Origin: Leptodontidium sp. MPI-SDFR-AT-0119
Lineage: Eukaryota > Ascomycota > Leotiomycetes > Helotiales > Leptodontidiaceae
Direction of reading: 5' to 3'
NCBI GenBank assembly: GCA_020726505.1
Contig: JAHLEZ010000010.1
Span: forward strand, 1,736,001-1,800,000
DNA: 64,000 nt
Shown here piece by piece: positions 1 to 10,709 of this stretch. The translations under genes were made by a program, and so were the position numbers. How positions within the stretch are numbered: the stretch's first letter is position 1; each line of letters starts with the position of its first letter. The notes beneath the pieces were generated by a model. That model searched no databases. It saw only the letters and a program-made list of their open reading frames with translations, and was not told the DNA's origin.

Positions 1-1843
1 ACCCTATACTTCGGCTCGACTCCAGCCCACCGACCGGCCGATGCATCAATGTCGTTCAGGGAGGTGGGTAAGGACTGGTATATTCGTGCATCCCGTGTTT
101 CGAAATGGGCCTTCCGCATGGCTTTAAAGCCTCGCTTATCGAGGTAAAGACGCCTGCGAGCACTGTGCCGTTCAGCCGCAGTCCTTGCTGCCTTGAGCGA
201 AACCAGGTTACAGCCTTGAGCTGGATCGCGCTTCATTACCTCTATGTCTCTTCGAATTGCTGCGAGATCGCGAAAAACCATTTGCAATTCCTCATCTTCC
301 GCATAGATTTTCTCTCGTTGATAGCCTGTGAGCTTCTTAGGTGCGTCAGGATCGCATCTCAATCGCACGGATAGTGCCTCTTTTTTCTCCTTTCGCTGCT
401 CCTTCTTGCGGAAGATAGCTCCCGTGTCGGGAACGAATCTTCTGGACCGATAGAACCTTCTAAAAGTCTTGTCTTTCGAACCGCCGTGGCCCATGAGCTG
501 CATCCTTCGCCCAGTAGGCACAGTTTTCTCTTTGAGAATGTCAGAATTGATATGAAATTTCTTTGGGCAAACTTACCATCGACCACATCATTAAAAACAG
601 CTCTTCGTGTGCAATAGAAAGTGAAACGCGTTGCGCATCCCAGGTTACGAAAAATTCTTTGCCCGTCCTTAGTTATAGTGTCTGCCCCTAAGGCCCGAGT
701 TTCTGAAGTTGCTGCCCTCTTCTTATCCCATTGTCGGAGTATCGGCACTTTCATTTTGCACTCCTTGAACTTTATATGGATATCTGTTCCAGTGATGTTT
801 CTCTTGTTGAACAGCTCTGCGGCGCTCGAACAGCCTTCAAATGCTTCATCCAAAAAAGCCATGGCCAGGAACCATAAGACGAGGCAATGCGGAGTATCCG
901 GATCTTGGAAGTAGCTTACGTCAATACTGGTATTATTAGCGGAAGATTCTTTCTTTTCGCAAGGCTCAACTCACTAGTCTTCAGGATCATCTTGCTCGCC
1001 CTTTCGGTTGTTGTATCGGATAATCATCTTGACCTCAGGCTGGGCATCGGGGGTGGGCAACGGCCTCAGGTAGAATTGCACATCCTATAAAAAAGGTCAG
1101 CCCGAACTTCATACGGCTAGATTGGTCGTACCTCATAGATCAGAGCAACATTTAGATCGCGATTACCATGAGATGAAGAGCGCACGATGGCGCCGAGACG
1201 ATCGCCCGCGTCTGAAATGAGTAGAAACATTAATACAATATGCAGACGAGACCTCTCTGACATATAGTTGTGGTCATCTGTGCACAAGGTGTACCTAATT
1301 GCCAGCTTCATATCTTCCCAGTCGGTGAACTCTTTGTCGTAATGTATATTCTCGAGCTTGAGCTCATCGGCTAGGTCGTAGCGCAAGTACTATGAAAGTT
1401 GTTATTACGCGTATACCGAGAATCAAATTTGGCCTCTTACATTCTTTGCTTCCTCGTAGACATCGTTTGGTAGGTCTAGGTGATAGTACCGTTTCAGAAT
1501 ATGCCAAAACTTCTCCAGAATGTATGACATTGTCGAAAGTGTCGCTTTCTCAGCAAGTTGGCCTTTGCTACGAACAGCAGTCCACCACAGGAACGTCTTT
1601 ACTGTGTCCAAGTCCGGGACTGCATCAGGCTCTTCGATCTCTTTCTTGTATCTATCTAACATTAGCAGGTCTCGAGAAGATTTGTATAGAATTATAGTAC
1701 TGTTCCCACCGTCCTCTCACGACGTGGTATTGGTCCTTGGTGGGAGGTGCAAGGGCTCTCTCGGGCAGCAAGCCCTTGATGAGAGGATTTGGCTTTTCAA
1801 GCTTACTGCGCTGACTCGCGAGTCGACTCTTCACATCTATCAT
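1..1843 (-). pseudogene. DUF3435 (captain-like tyrosine recombinase) gene, frame-broken, 3' end outside the window
   Basis: This gene encodes a DUF3435/FluG-domain protein, the family that includes Starship captains and resembles tyrosine recombinases. Segments read, in order, TKDQYHVVRGRWEQ, EEPDAVPDLDTVKTFLWW, LMFLLISDAGDRLGAIVRS (region of the first catalytic Arg), FLAMAFLDEAFEG, FYCTRRAVFNDVVDG and MGHGGSKDKTFRRFYRSRR. Three introns splice cleanly: 1390-1440, 1085-1131 and 915-974. Two junctions do not. Near 1660-1710 the frame shifts by one base with no usable intron. A canonical-looking intron at 498-576 (donor GTAAGT, CTGAC branch, GCAG acceptor) leaves the MGH segment out of frame. 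The simplest reading is a decayed or frame-shifted copy, though an assembly error or a missed splice is possible. The C-terminus continues past base 1. DUF3435 proteins are known as captains, but many solo copies exist. Confidence in the family is high; confidence in pseudogene status is moderate. Confidence 0.62.
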
Positions 1844-2230
1844 GGTGATGGGCGGGTTGAATAGACAATCAAAAGTTGAGCGAGTGTAGAGGGTTGAAGT
1901 AATAGCATCCTACCTGCCGCTCCCTGTCCGATTTTGCGCTTTTTTGCGCTTTATCATTGCTCGACTTAGCACGGTGCAATCAAATCTCAAGATCGGATAC
2001 TGTATCCTGCTTCGCACGAGCGAGATGTTTTTCATGGGTAAGCGATCGTTTGGGCGTGCCAGGCATAAACACAGGGTCGCCAATCCGCGCTCGCGGATTC
2101 GCGATCTCGCTTAGTCGGATCTGTGAAAGCGGCGGCAGGTTCTCAGAACCCGGAGCCTGATTCTGCCCCGTTGGCCTGAGGCAGGCACTGATGGTGATGT
2201 ATACTCAGATAAGCACATCCGCCTCACCAA
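1844..2230. other. intergenic, between the DUF3435 start and the tRNA
   Basis: I see no gene here. This is the stretch where a 5' boundary would lie if the DUF3435 gene were the captain of an element extending to the left. I could not identify terminal repeats or a target duplication from this side alone. Confidence 0.5.
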
Positions 2231-2330
2231 GGACAGATGGCCGAGCTGGTTATGGCGCCAGGTTAAGGTTTCCCTTAGCAACAATCTCCTGGTCACGAAA
2301 GTGGCGTGGGTTCGAGTCCCACTCTGTTCA
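2231..2330 (+). tRNA. tRNA-Leu(AAG) with an 18-base intron
   Basis: The sequence folds as a class II tRNA. The acceptor stem pairs GGACAGA with TCTGTTC, followed by discriminator A at 2330. The D arm pairs GCC with GGC. The anticodon stem pairs CCAGG (2258-2262) with CCTGG (2288-2292). The loop reads TTAAGG, giving anticodon AAG at 2265-2267. An intron of about 18 bases (2269-2286) sits one base 3' of the anticodon, the canonical position. A long variable arm with stem TCAC/GTGG fits leucine. The T arm is GTGGG-TTCGAGT-CCCAC. The TTT tail just downstream is compatible with Pol III termination. No 3' CCA is encoded, as expected in eukaryotes. Confidence 0.93.
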
Positions 2331-2805
2331 CATGTGTTTAATTTTTTGTCAATTTGGGGTTGTTGGATTTTTGTTGGATTGCTTGAAGGATTTTGTGATT
2401 TATTTGTTTTTGGGTGCTGGACGTAGCTTGCTTGCAGCGAAGACAGTGTGAGAGCCAGTCCCAGCCATAACTTCGCAAGCGAACACGAACACTTCGTTCG
2501 CCTCAACCGCCCCACTGTTGCCAGCACAAGCTCCTGGAAGTTGCAACACCCACCACAAACCCCATACACAAGAAAAGAGAGAAAAGAGAGAAAAGAGCAG
2601 TCAAACATACTGAGCCAGTGGGTACTAAATTCAGCCTGCCCGGACAAGCCCGAACAATGCCCAAACCACCAAGAGCAATGAAATCTACCAGTCATCGAAA
2701 AAGATCTCACTACAAATCCAGACTAAATATCTCAAGCAAACACTGCCACTGCCAAACGTCCAGGACTTATATCAGACGGAGAAATACCTTACTTATATCG
2801 ATGGA
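2331..2805. other. intergenic, T-rich then purine-rich
   Basis: A T-rich stretch follows the tRNA. After it come about 350 bases with no coding signal that I trust, including a short purine repeat at 2571-2597. Long frames crossing this region on the minus strand also run through the tRNA and carry no family motif. Confidence 0.5.
2571..2597. repeat. purine microrepeat, unit about AGAAAAGAG
   Basis: About three copies of a nine-base A/G unit lie in tandem. This is low-complexity DNA with no assigned function. Confidence 0.7.
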
Positions 2806-4560
2806 CTAGAGTTTAGAATTTGCGATCCTCGGCCCGTGGATTTGAACTTTCATCACATCCCATGAGTCCGCATCTGCACCCTCTTCACGAACCACTCGAG
2901 GTGTGATTGAGATTTCGTAATGAATCCCTACACCTATACTCGCAGCATCCACATATCCAGAGTTTCCATGGCCCAAAAGGCCATCGCGAGTGAAGATAGA
3001 ATGAAGACGTCTCAATTCAAGATATCCTTCCCTGGTGCATATCTGCTTCCGTCGAACAAGTTCCTTGGCATCGTTGAAATGAACAGATTTCTGGCCTAGA
3101 ACCGTGATTTGATATCCCCTAATCCAGTTCGGATAATAAGAAGTCGAAATGTTACACAATATGATAAACTCTTCCGGTGTACCGCCCTGCATTGCTGCTG
3201 AGATGTGAAGAGCCCCACAAAGACCCCGAATCGGGAGAAAGCCTTGCATGCAGAGGTCCCAGCTCTGCGAGGGCTCTGCTGAAATGAGCGTGATACCTGG
3301 CGAGCACTCAAAAAGTATGGCGTGGTTGAAAAGATTCGATGATCGTATAGCTCCAGGCTCCATTGTGGTGCGGACGAATATCCGTGATAGATGAAAGGAC
3401 TTGAGACTAGGGAGAATGCCATCGGCCACGCAGACGATTTCATTCGCTCTGCATCTCACCCAGCTTCCAGGTGCCTGGCTCAGACAGATAAAGACATTTC
3501 CCAATTGCCCTTCTTCGCTGTAGTTCCAACAGTTCAGCTCGAGAAGAACACCATACTGGCTGCTAATGTACAAAGCCATGTTATCGAAGCGAATACCACG
3601 GTTGGTGACAGCAATTTCGTCGTTGAAGTCCGGTTGCAGAGCAGAAGACCAGCAGGTGACATTTGCTGATTTCCTGAAGTTGGATGGTGATCTCGCAAGT
3701 AGACCGCTGTATTGATGATCTGGAAGTAGTGTCGTCCATGCAAACAATGACATATCTGTCGTCTTCCTGCATATTTCTTCCTGGAGACGAATGAAAGCTG
3801 CTTCGCCTTCTCCATACAGCAGCGGCAAATGAATGTCGAAAATTCCAAGGAGGCAATACGCAAGGTCTTCCACCCTTGTCGTTTGACGATCCGCAGCCCA
3901 TGACATGCGACAAGCTATAGATGTGCCCTTTAATTGTTGGAAACCATCAAGAATTTCTTTAGGCACCCCGGTCCTACTCTCGATTACGGCTGCAAGACCA
4001 TGTTTGGTACCGAAAGGATGCCATGCAGAATCGAAAAACTGAAGTGTCCGGGGAGCTATCATTTCTTGCAGAGTCCATCCGCGAGTAAACCACTTGCTAT
4101 TGGCAAAGATGGTGTTCCTAGAATCGTCGTCCACAATAACGGGGGGGGTTGTGACATCGAGCTTGTCAGAGGGACACAAAGGTGGCAAGTCTGAAAGATA
4201 GACATAACACGTCGCAGCATCCTGGTAGTACTAGAGTTTTCATTAATTCGGCCCAAAAGTTAATCCGAACACGAGTTGGCAAACCTTGAACATAGAGTTG
4301 ATAGCTTCTGACAATTCCGCACTGCTGTCTTTGTTTATGCAGCAAGTATCTGCCCAGGCATACTTGAAGCCTTGCTCAGCGGCCTTCTGGACAAATCTCA
4401 TGATCTTTAAGTAGCCCTTTCTCTGTACGTATTTTCTCCCCTTCCAATCTTCGAAGCTGACTTCATTCTCTTCCCATCTGTGAGAGAGAATGGCATATCC
4501 ATGTTTGGGATAGTTAGCAAACTCTTCCAGTCCGAAAGTCTCTGTATTGATGAGCCACAT
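2806..4560 (-). CDS. HET-domain heterokaryon incompatibility protein
   Basis: Two exons, 4285-4560 and 2806-4230, are joined in phase 0 across a 54-base intron, giving 566 residues. The N-terminal third is a classic HET domain: MWLINTET start, YAILSHRW at residues 22-29, AWADTCCINK at 69-78, YYQDAATCYVYL just after the splice, and RGWTLQE at 142-148. A segment with YCLLGIF and LLYGEGEAAF follows, as in HET proteins of the HET-E/D type. The remaining roughly 300 residues show no NACHT, ankyrin or WD40 repeats. HET domains act in non-self recognition and trigger cell death on vegetative fusion; the partner is not visible here. The gene starts right at the conserved HET N-terminus, so the start is well supported. 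It lies near a captain-like gene, a frequent setting for HET genes in accessory DNA, but would lie outside an element extending left from that captain. Confidence 0.9.
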
Positions 4561-5423
4561 CTTGGTCTCGGAGCAGTAATATGGCGGCAGGGTCCGATAG
4601 CTATTAACAGTTGGGGTATTGTAAGAAAAGCAATACAGAAGCCTACTGTCACAGGATTAGAAGATAGATTTTTAGACGTTGCCATCTACGTGCAGTTAGG
4701 GTTCTGCCTAAATGTTTGCACTTCGTGCTCATTGGCTAATGATTTACGAGGCTGAAAGATCCCTCCGACCCGACATGTGTCTCACAGTATAATCAATGCT
4801 CACCGCTCTTGCTCATACAGTATGAATGTCCAATTTTTCGTCAATGCTGCTCGAAGTATTACTCTATCAGGCCTTCTGAAGAGGATTTCCGCTTGAATGC
4901 CAACACGTCTTGCATAGCCTCGCAGAGTTCAGGGGGCTGGCCGCCCAAATATTTTTCTTCGCTCCCTGAAACCCGTTTCTTTCTATCACTCATTATGCTT
5001 TTCTGCTGCTGCTAACGATGAACTGTTACACTGGATCCGGTGCTGAGTTCACTATATTCCCCGCTAGTGCTCATAGTATTCGCAAAAATATCCTAGACAC
5101 TTCGCACTGATTAAACGGCCGCATCAGGAGGCAAGTCATCATCTCTTACATTCGTCTTGTAAGGGCTTTCAAACTCACGCAGAATTCTATTCCAATAACG
5201 GGCTTACGCACCTTTGGTTTGTCCACCGAAAGCAATTATTCCTTGGGGCAAGGTGTTGTTTGATAACTTTTCATTCGGTAAATCAATTGCCGCTTCGTTG
5301 GGTTGTATTCAAACTACTGTACAAAAGTGCTGCCTATGCAATGCCCTTCCAGAGCCCAATTCAAGTCAAGAAACAATTTGGATGGTGTCCCACTACCCGT
5401 TTCCGACCCGATCGAAGAACTCG
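4561..5423. other. intergenic, 0.86 kb
   Basis: This holds the promoter side of the HET gene and the 3' flank of the RNA ligase gene. I recognise no gene, RNA or repeat. Confidence 0.5.
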
Positions 5424-7121
5424 TCACCACCAATCACTTCCACTCACGACAGCCGCAGCGTTGACGCCTTTGGTTTCTGGCTGCAGGTATTTACCTTCAT
5501 CAACTACACCCCCAACAGTGCTCTCGACTTTCTTCGTTCCCAATCCGTCAGGCGTAACCTTTGAATTCTCTTCCAATCGCTTCTCGTACCAAATCTCCGC
5601 CATCCATCGAATGCACTTGATCAGGTACTGCTCATCCACCTTACACTGCTTGATTCTTGGCTTCTCTTCACGCAAGATATCATCAGAGACCCACTGCATG
5701 AACTTCCTCGTGGTTTTCTTGTCCATCGGCATGTTATATTCCAGCTTCAAGACGTCCCAGGCTTGATCCAATCTGGAATCCGTCGTAGTGGCGTAAGCAA
5801 ACTGTCTTGTTCTCTCGATCATGTCCTGGCCCATGGCAATGGCAATAGGCTTTGGAAGGTCAGCCGTCTTTGTGACAGCAAATTCTGGCACCTTGGTCTT
5901 GAACCACATGCGAGGATCCTTGCCCAGTGGCTGTGCGGCCTTCCAGACAATGCCTTCGCCTCTACCTACGATGCCAAAGCTCTGAGCGAATGGGCACGTC
6001 TTCTCGATCTCCAGAGTGAGGGCCATCATGCGTTCCTGGCAGCTCTCAAGGTCGGTGACATCTAATTCCTCATTGAAGAAGCCACCACGAGCGACATGAA
6101 CGATTCCGGCATCAACATCTTCGATATCGCTGTACAGCTGATCAGCAAGCCAGAAGTTGTTGAGTGAGATGGATGTGATGACGAAGTATTTGCGTGGAAG
6201 TTCGTCGAGAGCGACATGCTTTTGGACACCGGGTCCAACCCATTCTCCTGCAATAACCAGGGGATGCTTGTCGCTCAGTTTTTCGGGGCGGTTAATTCCA
6301 ATCCAGCGGCTTACGATTCGCTCCTTCAGTTCGAGCAAGTTTTTCTCAAGGAAAAACATAGTCTTTGCAAACCCCACGATATCGTGCTTCTCGTCAAGGG
6401 CCGCTTTGTTTCTTGACTGAAGTCGGATTGTGTTGTCAGGGTTGATAACAATATCAGCGTGTTGACCATGTAGCTTCACAGTCCCGATGACCTTAATCCT
6501 TCGAGTTACCTGATCTCTCAACACATTAACCGAGCGATCCGGATTGGGCTTTCGGTTGTCAACCCGGTAGCGGCTTTCAATGAGGTCAAGATTGCCAGTG
6601 ATTTTTGGGAACAGCGTGGTAACTTTTGCGTCAGGGAACGCCGTAATGAATGCCTTTGGGACGATGATGGGTGCTGAGGGTGCTGGAACTGCCTTCTTAC
6701 CTTTTGATTTTTTCTTCCCCTTGGCACCTCCAGAATGGCTAGAGTTTGATGGATTATTGGATACCGGTGCAGTGAATGTAGCGGCGGTATCATTCGAACT
6801 TCCGCTCGCCTTGCTCATGCTCTTTCCCTCGCCCTTGGATGCCATATTTTGGTTGTTTGCTGGAAGACCTGGACCATTGACAGATTTGGTGGTTGGCACC
6901 TTGTAGTTGCTGGCTGACCTACCAGCCGAGCCACTCGAGGTATCGTTGATCTTCAAGACTGTGACTCTTCCTTTCTTCTTTCCGCCAGAAGCTGAAGCGG
7001 GAGTATTCTTGCCTAATTGAGGTGTAATTGGTGGAGTAGGGAGGGGTGCTTCTCCGGTCTGTTGGAAAGCAACTGGATTGTTTGCGATATCGTCGGCTGA
7101 GGGGTTGTTTGGTTCAGCCAT
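5424..7121 (-). CDS. RNA ligase (nucleotidyltransferase superfamily, PF09414-like)
   Basis: A single exon encodes 565 residues. Residues 1-150 are low-complexity and Ser/Pro/Lys-rich, with a KGKKKSKGKK patch near 135-143 that may be a nuclear signal or contact RNA. The catalytic domain follows: motif I VKLHGQHAD with the predicted AMP-accepting lysine at K216 (KxxG), SRNK at 237-240, AGEWVG at 291-296, motif IV GEGIVWK at 388-394, and motif V WFKTK at 406-410. These match the RNA ligase branch of covalent nucleotidyltransferases, which join 3'-OH and 5'-phosphate RNA ends with ATP. It is not the Trl1-type tRNA ligase, because no kinase or cyclic phosphodiesterase domain is seen. The C-terminal 150 residues (helical, EEKPRIKQCK, CIRWMAEIW) are unassigned. 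The biological substrate in fungi is unknown to me. Confidence 0.85.
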   Translation of the reverse strand: MAEPNNPSADDIANNPVAFQQTGEAPLPTPPITPQLGKNTPASASGGKKKGRVTVLKINDTSSGSAGRSASNYKVPTTKSVNGPGLPANNQNMASKGEGKSMSKASGSSNDTAATFTAPVSNNPSNSSHSGGAKGKKKSKGKKAVPAPSAPIIVPKAFITAFPDAKVTTLFPKITGNLDLIESRYRVDNRKPNPDRSVNVLRDQVTRRIKVIGTVKLHGQHADIVINPDNTIRLQSRNKAALDEKHDIVGFAKTMFFLEKNLLELKERIVSRWIGINRPEKLSDKHPLVIAGEWVGPGVQKHVALDELPRKYFVITSISLNNFWLADQLYSDIEDVDAGIVHVARGGFFNEELDVTDLESCQERMMALTLEIEKTCPFAQSFGIVGRGEGIVWKAAQPLGKDPRMWFKTKVPEFAVTKTADLPKPIAIAMGQDMIERTRQFAYATTTDSRLDQAWDVLKLEYNMPMDKKTTRKFMQWVSDDILREEKPRIKQCKVDEQYLIKCIRWMAEIWYEKRLEENSKVTPDGLGTKKVESTVGGVVDEGKYLQPETKGVNAAAVVSGSDWW

Positions 7122-8116
7122 TGCGACTGCAGATGTGTATGAGAAAATAAGATCTGGGACTGGTCGTTGGACGTGAAGCAGTCACCTTGTCGAGTAGTGA
7201 CGTGTCGTGATAGAAGAGACTGCGAAAGGACGAGACGAGAGTGAGAATCGAATATCCAAATTCGTGGATCCAAATTGAAGTGACAAGTATGATGGTATCT
7301 GGATACACTGGTAAGAGAGTGAGACGTCTGTCCAAGAGTAGATGTGAAGTCAGTCGACGTTGTTATCAGAACAGAAAGTGGTGGGGGTGGATGATGGAAA
7401 AATAATGAAGGAGAAATACGATGGAGGGGAAGGAGTTTTTCAATAAACATTAGCGAGCCTCGAAGACAATAGGAAGGTGCGGTTATTCACTTCGCTATTG
7501 TCAAGTGCGACTTGGCATTCGTAACGGAAGTGACGATTCAATTCACATCGTACTTTTATAACTCTTTGAGAACCGCCCAATACTTCGCATCTATTGGGTT
7601 CCACTTTATGATATCTCTAATATCACAGCGGTAACAATCACTTTTAAACTATGTTTCCAGAATTGAAGTCCAAAGGTGAGGTTATGGACGCCCAGCTCCA
7701 TGCAATCGACAGTCCACTTTCTAAGCGAGCCCCTTTCATGAGATTGTGGCCCTCGAACGAGAACACCAGTAGTTGCCTGCCACTCAAAGTGAGCTTAACC
7801 TTTTGGAGTTTGCAGAACAACTCTAGATTGGCGTGTCTTTCAAAAGCCAATGAGTAGCACACGTGTTGATATACCTGCGAGCAAACAATGATCACCTGCT
7901 CGCGTCCTGGCAAACGATGAATAGCAACTAAATTATCCAATGGGATAGCGAGACTGCCTGGACATACCTAAGCAAGCAGAAGTATCACATTCTCACAGCT
8001 ATACTTCAACCCTACTAGCTTCGCAGGGCACAGTCACAACAAGCAACCGGCCACTGGAGTCCAAAGATTCGTTCCGTCCTTCACCACAAAAATACATCTG
8101 TCCATCACACCCTCCA
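7122..8116. other. intergenic, 1.0 kb
   Basis: This holds the upstream region of the RNA ligase gene and the 3' flank of the receptor gene. A 98-codon open frame on the minus strand (7644-7940) has no recognisable motif and I do not call it. Confidence 0.5.
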
Positions 8117-9964
8117 CTATGCAACACTCTTACTCCTCCTTCCATCGCCCCCCTGAATCTCCACCATCTGTACTACACTCTCAACACTTCCATTCGCCGC
8201 CCGATCAGTGAACTCCACGCCATACTTTCTTTCATACGCAATCCCCTCACTTTTAGCAGACTGTCTCCTCTCCACACGGCCAGATGCCTCGCATTCAATC
8301 CTCGCCATCAAGTTCGGGTTGACCGAGAAGCGCTTCTGGCTTGTTCCTGAGTCTACGGAGCTGGATCTGAATGGGGTACAGATTCGGATGAATAGTACAC
8401 GGTAGGACGGCATGCAAACGCATATCAGCCCAATGTCAATCTCCGTCATGGACCAGAGGCCTGGATCGAAGAGATCCCCTGTTCATCTACTCGTCATTGT
8501 TCGCTCTGAGATTATCCGTAGAGGATGTAGTAACGCATTCCGAGCAACTTACAGGTTTGATTCGAAGTTTTAGCGAAATTGACAAGAGACCTCAAGCGGA
8601 GGATACTGATGATGGTTACACTACATTCGCAGACGCGCATCAGCTCTTACTACTTGCCAACGGAAAGGCTCCCGAGAAAAGGGGTCGGATCGTTACTGTG
8701 CGTACATTATACCCACACTCAGCATCGAGCTCACAGCAATCTTCTTCCTCAGCCCCAACTGCAGCCTCCGGATCTGACTTATCGGCAATCCCAGGGTAAC
8801 AAGATCCAACAAGATCCCAATACCTGCATTAGCAAATGCCAACGTATTCATGTCGATGCAACTTCCTTCGTGTTCGCCTTCCCACTGTGTCCACATGTAG
8901 TAGAGGGGTCGACAAATCGTGCAAACGATAATAACGTATGTGATGGCGAGCACGGTATTGAGTCCAACGAGACACCATACGATCTGTCGAAAACGGCGCG
9001 AGGGGAAGATGCGGAAGAAGAATAGGAGGAAGGCGATTTTGAGGAGGGAGATAGACAGGAAGTAGAGGATCTCGTTGACCCAGTATAGCTGCGTGTACTG
9101 TTAGCAGAGCATAATATTGGAATAGGAGATTAGGAGGGAGGAGACACTTTAAGTAGTGGAGTTATTTTCTCAAAGGAAATAGTCCAAATGTCCTTTCCCA
9201 ACCCAAGATTCACTGACAACATCAGTTCTCTTCATATCATCGTGATACTAAGCTAGGAGCGAAGAGCCTTACCCAGCAGAAGCGAAACAATCGTCATTAC
9301 TGTGGTTAAAAGCTGTCACCACGTCAGATGTAGCTAGCCAGCTGTCTTCTCCCTCCCAAGGGAAGGGAAGGGAAGGGGAAAAGAAAACAATACGAACAAA
9401 AAGCGCAAGCACCACCGCATCATCCCACCAAAGCCCCGAATCTGAATCCGAGAACCTGACGAAGAATCGCACAATCACCGAAAATGTGGCGAGCGTAAAC
9501 AAGACTTTCGTAGCGTCGAATATCTTCCTCTTGTCTCTCCCCGGGTCGCTACAGGCTGTCTTTGTGGAGTTCTGGGCCGCTGGACGAGCTGTGAGATTCC
9601 GTCTGCTTCAAGCAGAAGATAGATATTGAGATGGAGATTACTTACTGAGAGATTCCTTAACTGAACAGCTAGTTAAGACACAGGATTCTAGATTCGTGCT
9701 GAAAATAGTATCTCCACACAGACATACTTGATCTGTTGGTGGGCATGTTGAGTTTTGCAACGCAGTATCGATACAGGTCAGCTAAAATGCAAGATACCAT
9801 CAGCTAGCTTTCCACGAACATTCTCAAGATAAACAGAGAATATCAAACAAAAGGGAGCAGAAAGTGCAACCTACAGCACATTTCGGCAACAGCTCCAAGT
9901 AAGCCACAATGCACGGCACAAATGCTGCCAACGTCCAAAACCCGCCCAAAACCATACGTCTCAT
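8117..9964 (-). CDS. CFEM-domain rhodopsin-like integral membrane receptor (PTH11-type GPCR)
   Basis: Eight exons close in phase: 9875-9964, 9642-9781, 9394-9602, 9273-9299, 9148-9212, 8706-9088, 8553-8620 and 8117-8478, giving 447 residues. The order is a signal peptide (MRRMVLGGFWTLAAF), then a CFEM domain with its Cys spacing (LPKCALTC, NSTCPPTD, VCLCGD, LESCVLTSC), the linker NSTKTACSDP, and a seven-helix rhodopsin_fungal domain (VRFFVRFSD, WWDDAVVLAL, GLGKDIW, LYWVNEILYF, GSCIDMNTLAF, LPISQIRRL, TIISILRLRSLV, GLWSMTEIDIGLICVCMP). The cytosolic tail of about 90 residues is basic and Ser-rich. CFEM-GPCRs of the Pth11 class sense surface cues upstream of cAMP signalling. Exon 4 is only 27 bases. 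The end of exon 2 has two overlapping donors (GTAAGT and GTAATC), and only the latter keeps frame. An alternative start three codons downstream is possible. Confidence 0.9.
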
Positions 9965-10709
9965 TGCATCTGATATTCTCTGCCAGATTCCTTTCCAAAT
10001 CCTAAAAGATTTTGTATTTCTGCCCCTAGCAGCCGAAAGAATAACATGGAAAAAAAAAGCACCAGAAATGCGAAGGGGAAAAAAGGCAGACGACATCCAG
10101 AAGATAATGAAACAAGTCAACAAACTTACTCCTCGCTTTGACTATGTGCATGCACCACGAGCCTGTGGTGCCCAAACTCAACCGAATACCGTCTGTGCAA
10201 CCACACGCATGCGAAAGCTAAACTTGGTAAGCATAAAGTGGCCTGTAACCATCTAGCTTGTCGACCAGTGGAGGGTATACCTAGGTACCGGCCAGTTGAG
10301 GAAAGGGCTGGTCAAAGGTGCCTCCGAACGATACGAAGGCTTGACTATTATTCTAGAGAGTTCAAAAACACGGACGCCATGGACTTTGCTAGTCGTCATA
10401 CTGTCACGGAGGGTTCCGATTCTAAGATAGAATTCGAAGGCTGTTGTTAATTTAGGATGGACAAAGGAGGGAGAGTCAGGCATAATATGCCGCCGTTATA
10501 TATGGGCTAGCTATTGTCGTTGGTGCGCCGGCATCAACACCACCAGGAACGCGGGGTTTGAAAAATCTGCACCCTTTATTGCACCGCCATGATGCCAGGT
10601 ATCTATCTCATGTTGTACACAATACAAGCCTGCGCCGAATACGCCGCACGTTTTCCGTCCATAGCAAGCTCTCCAGAAATCACCCCATGATGCGCCATAA
10701 CGTCCCTTC
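9965..10709. other. intergenic, 0.75 kb
   Basis: This is the receptor gene's upstream region and the 3' flank of RSC9. No gene or RNA is recognised. Confidence 0.5.

Noticed and set aside
2111..2710. A 199-codon open frame on the minus strand
   Set aside because: It runs antisense through the tRNA-Leu and low-complexity DNA and has no family motif.
1..4560. A complete Starship inside the window
   Set aside because: The captain-like gene points out of the window and is frame-broken, and no terminal repeats, target duplication or cargo set could be seen. Only a possible edge is proposed.
7644..7940. A 98-codon minus-strand frame between the RNA ligase and receptor genes
   Set aside because: No motif and no neighbouring exon that extends it.
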